Below are positions 49,546 through 49,784 of a stretch of DNA of 49,784 bases, in pieces. Within the stretch, counting starts at the first letter, position 1, and every line of letters starts with the position of its first letter. The translations under genes and the position numbers were made by a program. Below the pieces are notes generated by a model that ran no database searches, was not told the DNA's origin, and worked only from the letters and a program-made list of their open reading frames with translations. Source of the stretch: an uncultured bacterium (GTDB lineage Bacteria > Myxococcota_A > UBA9042 > PHBI01); the NCBI GenBank assembly GCA_938040325.1, contig CALHXW010000368.1:1-49784 (forward strand), read 5' to 3'.

Positions 49546-49721
49546 GAGACCAACAAGAGATTTTCTGTTGACCGCCGAACCGGGTTGCCCTATTCATTCG
49601 CTCCCGCCGCGAGGAACACCTCACGGAGGCGACGCTCCCTGACAACTGGATAGCAGCGAAAGAGATGGGCCTCCGGGTTCGCTTCGGCGGATCTGGAACA
49701 AAGAATTTGAGAGTTTAATAG

Positions 49722-49741
49722 GTGTGAACTTCGGTTCGCAC
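49722..49741 (+). promoter_or_regulatory. UUCG-capped hairpin in the 16S leader
   Basis: GTGTGAAC-TTCG-GTTCGCAC is an 8-bp stem (one G-T pair) with a stable UUCG tetraloop, ending 12-14 bases before mature 16S. It probably takes part in folding or processing of the precursor. Confidence 0.55.
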
Positions 49742-49753
49742 ACTTTTCAGTAT

Positions 49754-49784
49754 AACTGGAGAGTTTGATCCTGGCTCAGAACGA
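49754..49784 (+). rRNA. rrs: 16S ribosomal RNA, 5' end only
   Basis: AGAGTTTGATCCTGGCTCAG, followed by AACGA, is the universal start of bacterial 16S rRNA. The gene runs off the right edge of the window after about 30 bases; the exact 5' end is estimated. Confidence 0.95.

Larger units (their letters stand above)
49413..49753 (+). other. rRNA promoter and leader region
   Basis: About 340 bp upstream of 16S. It contains a hairpin with T-run (49516-49545), TTGACC followed after 17 bp by TATTCA near 49567 (possible rRNA promoter), and CGCTCCCTGACA at 49633-49644, which resembles the antitermination boxA element. A UUCG-capped hairpin directly precedes the 16S gene. The AT-rich stretches differ from the surrounding GC-rich genes, as is usual for rRNA control regions. 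Confidence 0.55.

Noticed and set aside
49633-49656. Copy of repeat family 2 (ctccctgacaact)
   Set aside because: The match stops after CCTGACA and the position fits an rRNA boxA-like leader element better.
1-49784. tRNA genes
   Set aside because: I scanned for the T-loop GTTCGA-type consensus with a matching acceptor stem and found none, though a covariance search could not be run.

Overview
The window is GC-rich bacterial DNA that looks like a chromosome segment of a Myxococcota (former deltaproteobacterial) lineage. The signs are many FHA-domain proteins with a Hanks-type kinase, N-terminal zinc ribbons on signalling proteins, several lipoproteins whose lipobox is followed by an acidic Cys-Gly-Asp stretch, an E1 alpha-beta fusion, and the start of a 16S rRNA gene at the right edge. 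The lineage is inferred from gene style, because too little 16S is present to place it. Most of the content is single-copy core metabolism mixed with lineage-type signalling and envelope genes. I see no phage, integron, CRISPR array or complete transposon.

Layout. 1-5.6 kb: end of a gene with an acidic/Lys repeat tail, a chimeric dispersed repeat, gshB, and a large exported TPR/HEAT protein. 5.8-9.9 kb: a double-FHA protein, a zinc-ribbon Ser/Thr kinase, a second copy of the dispersed repeat, a duplicated beta-barrel protein and an RDD membrane protein. 10-11.7 kb: SRPBCC protein and a sugar/choline-phosphate-type nucleotidyltransferase. 12-19.1 kb: zinc-ribbon/FHA pair, thiS-thiG-thiE, then an FHA protein fused to a degenerate CpaF-like domain and a membrane-anchored double-FHA protein. 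19.1-23.5 kb (minus strand): an antibiotic-type nucleotidyltransferase relative, mlaC, tolC and an FAD oxidoreductase. 23.8-28.1 kb: a lone contractile-injection tube protein, then a glycerol-3-phosphate acyltransferase, gpsA and App1-type phosphatase cassette. 28.2-37.5 kb: prfB with its programmed frameshift, a lipoprotein, crcB/fluC, a 59-residue basic protein, pepA, aroA, a metallophosphoesterase and the E1 alpha-beta fusion. 37.6-42.8 kb: membrane and Cys-rich proteins, then a coupled operon of a pseudo-receiver protein, tsaD and rsmA. 42.9-45.5 kb: a FadR-type TetR regulator with its operator, and etfB-etfA. 45.7-49.4 kb: a propeller-like lipoprotein, a Tyr/Asp/Cys-rich exported protein and a small barrel. 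49.75 kb to the end: 16S rRNA.

Three functional threads stand out. (1) Phosphothreonine signalling: one kinase, seven FHA domains in four proteins, and TQA[IM] motifs that could be ligands. (2) Lipid and fatty-acid metabolism: GPAT, GpsA and phosphatidate phosphatase, MlaC, and FadR-ETF. (3) Short repeats with terminal inverted repeats ending in CTAG. All copies lie downstream of genes in the gene's own orientation, and two supply the stop codon of the gene they follow. The most unusual items are these repeats, the FHA-CpaF pseudo-ATPase and the lone tube protein.
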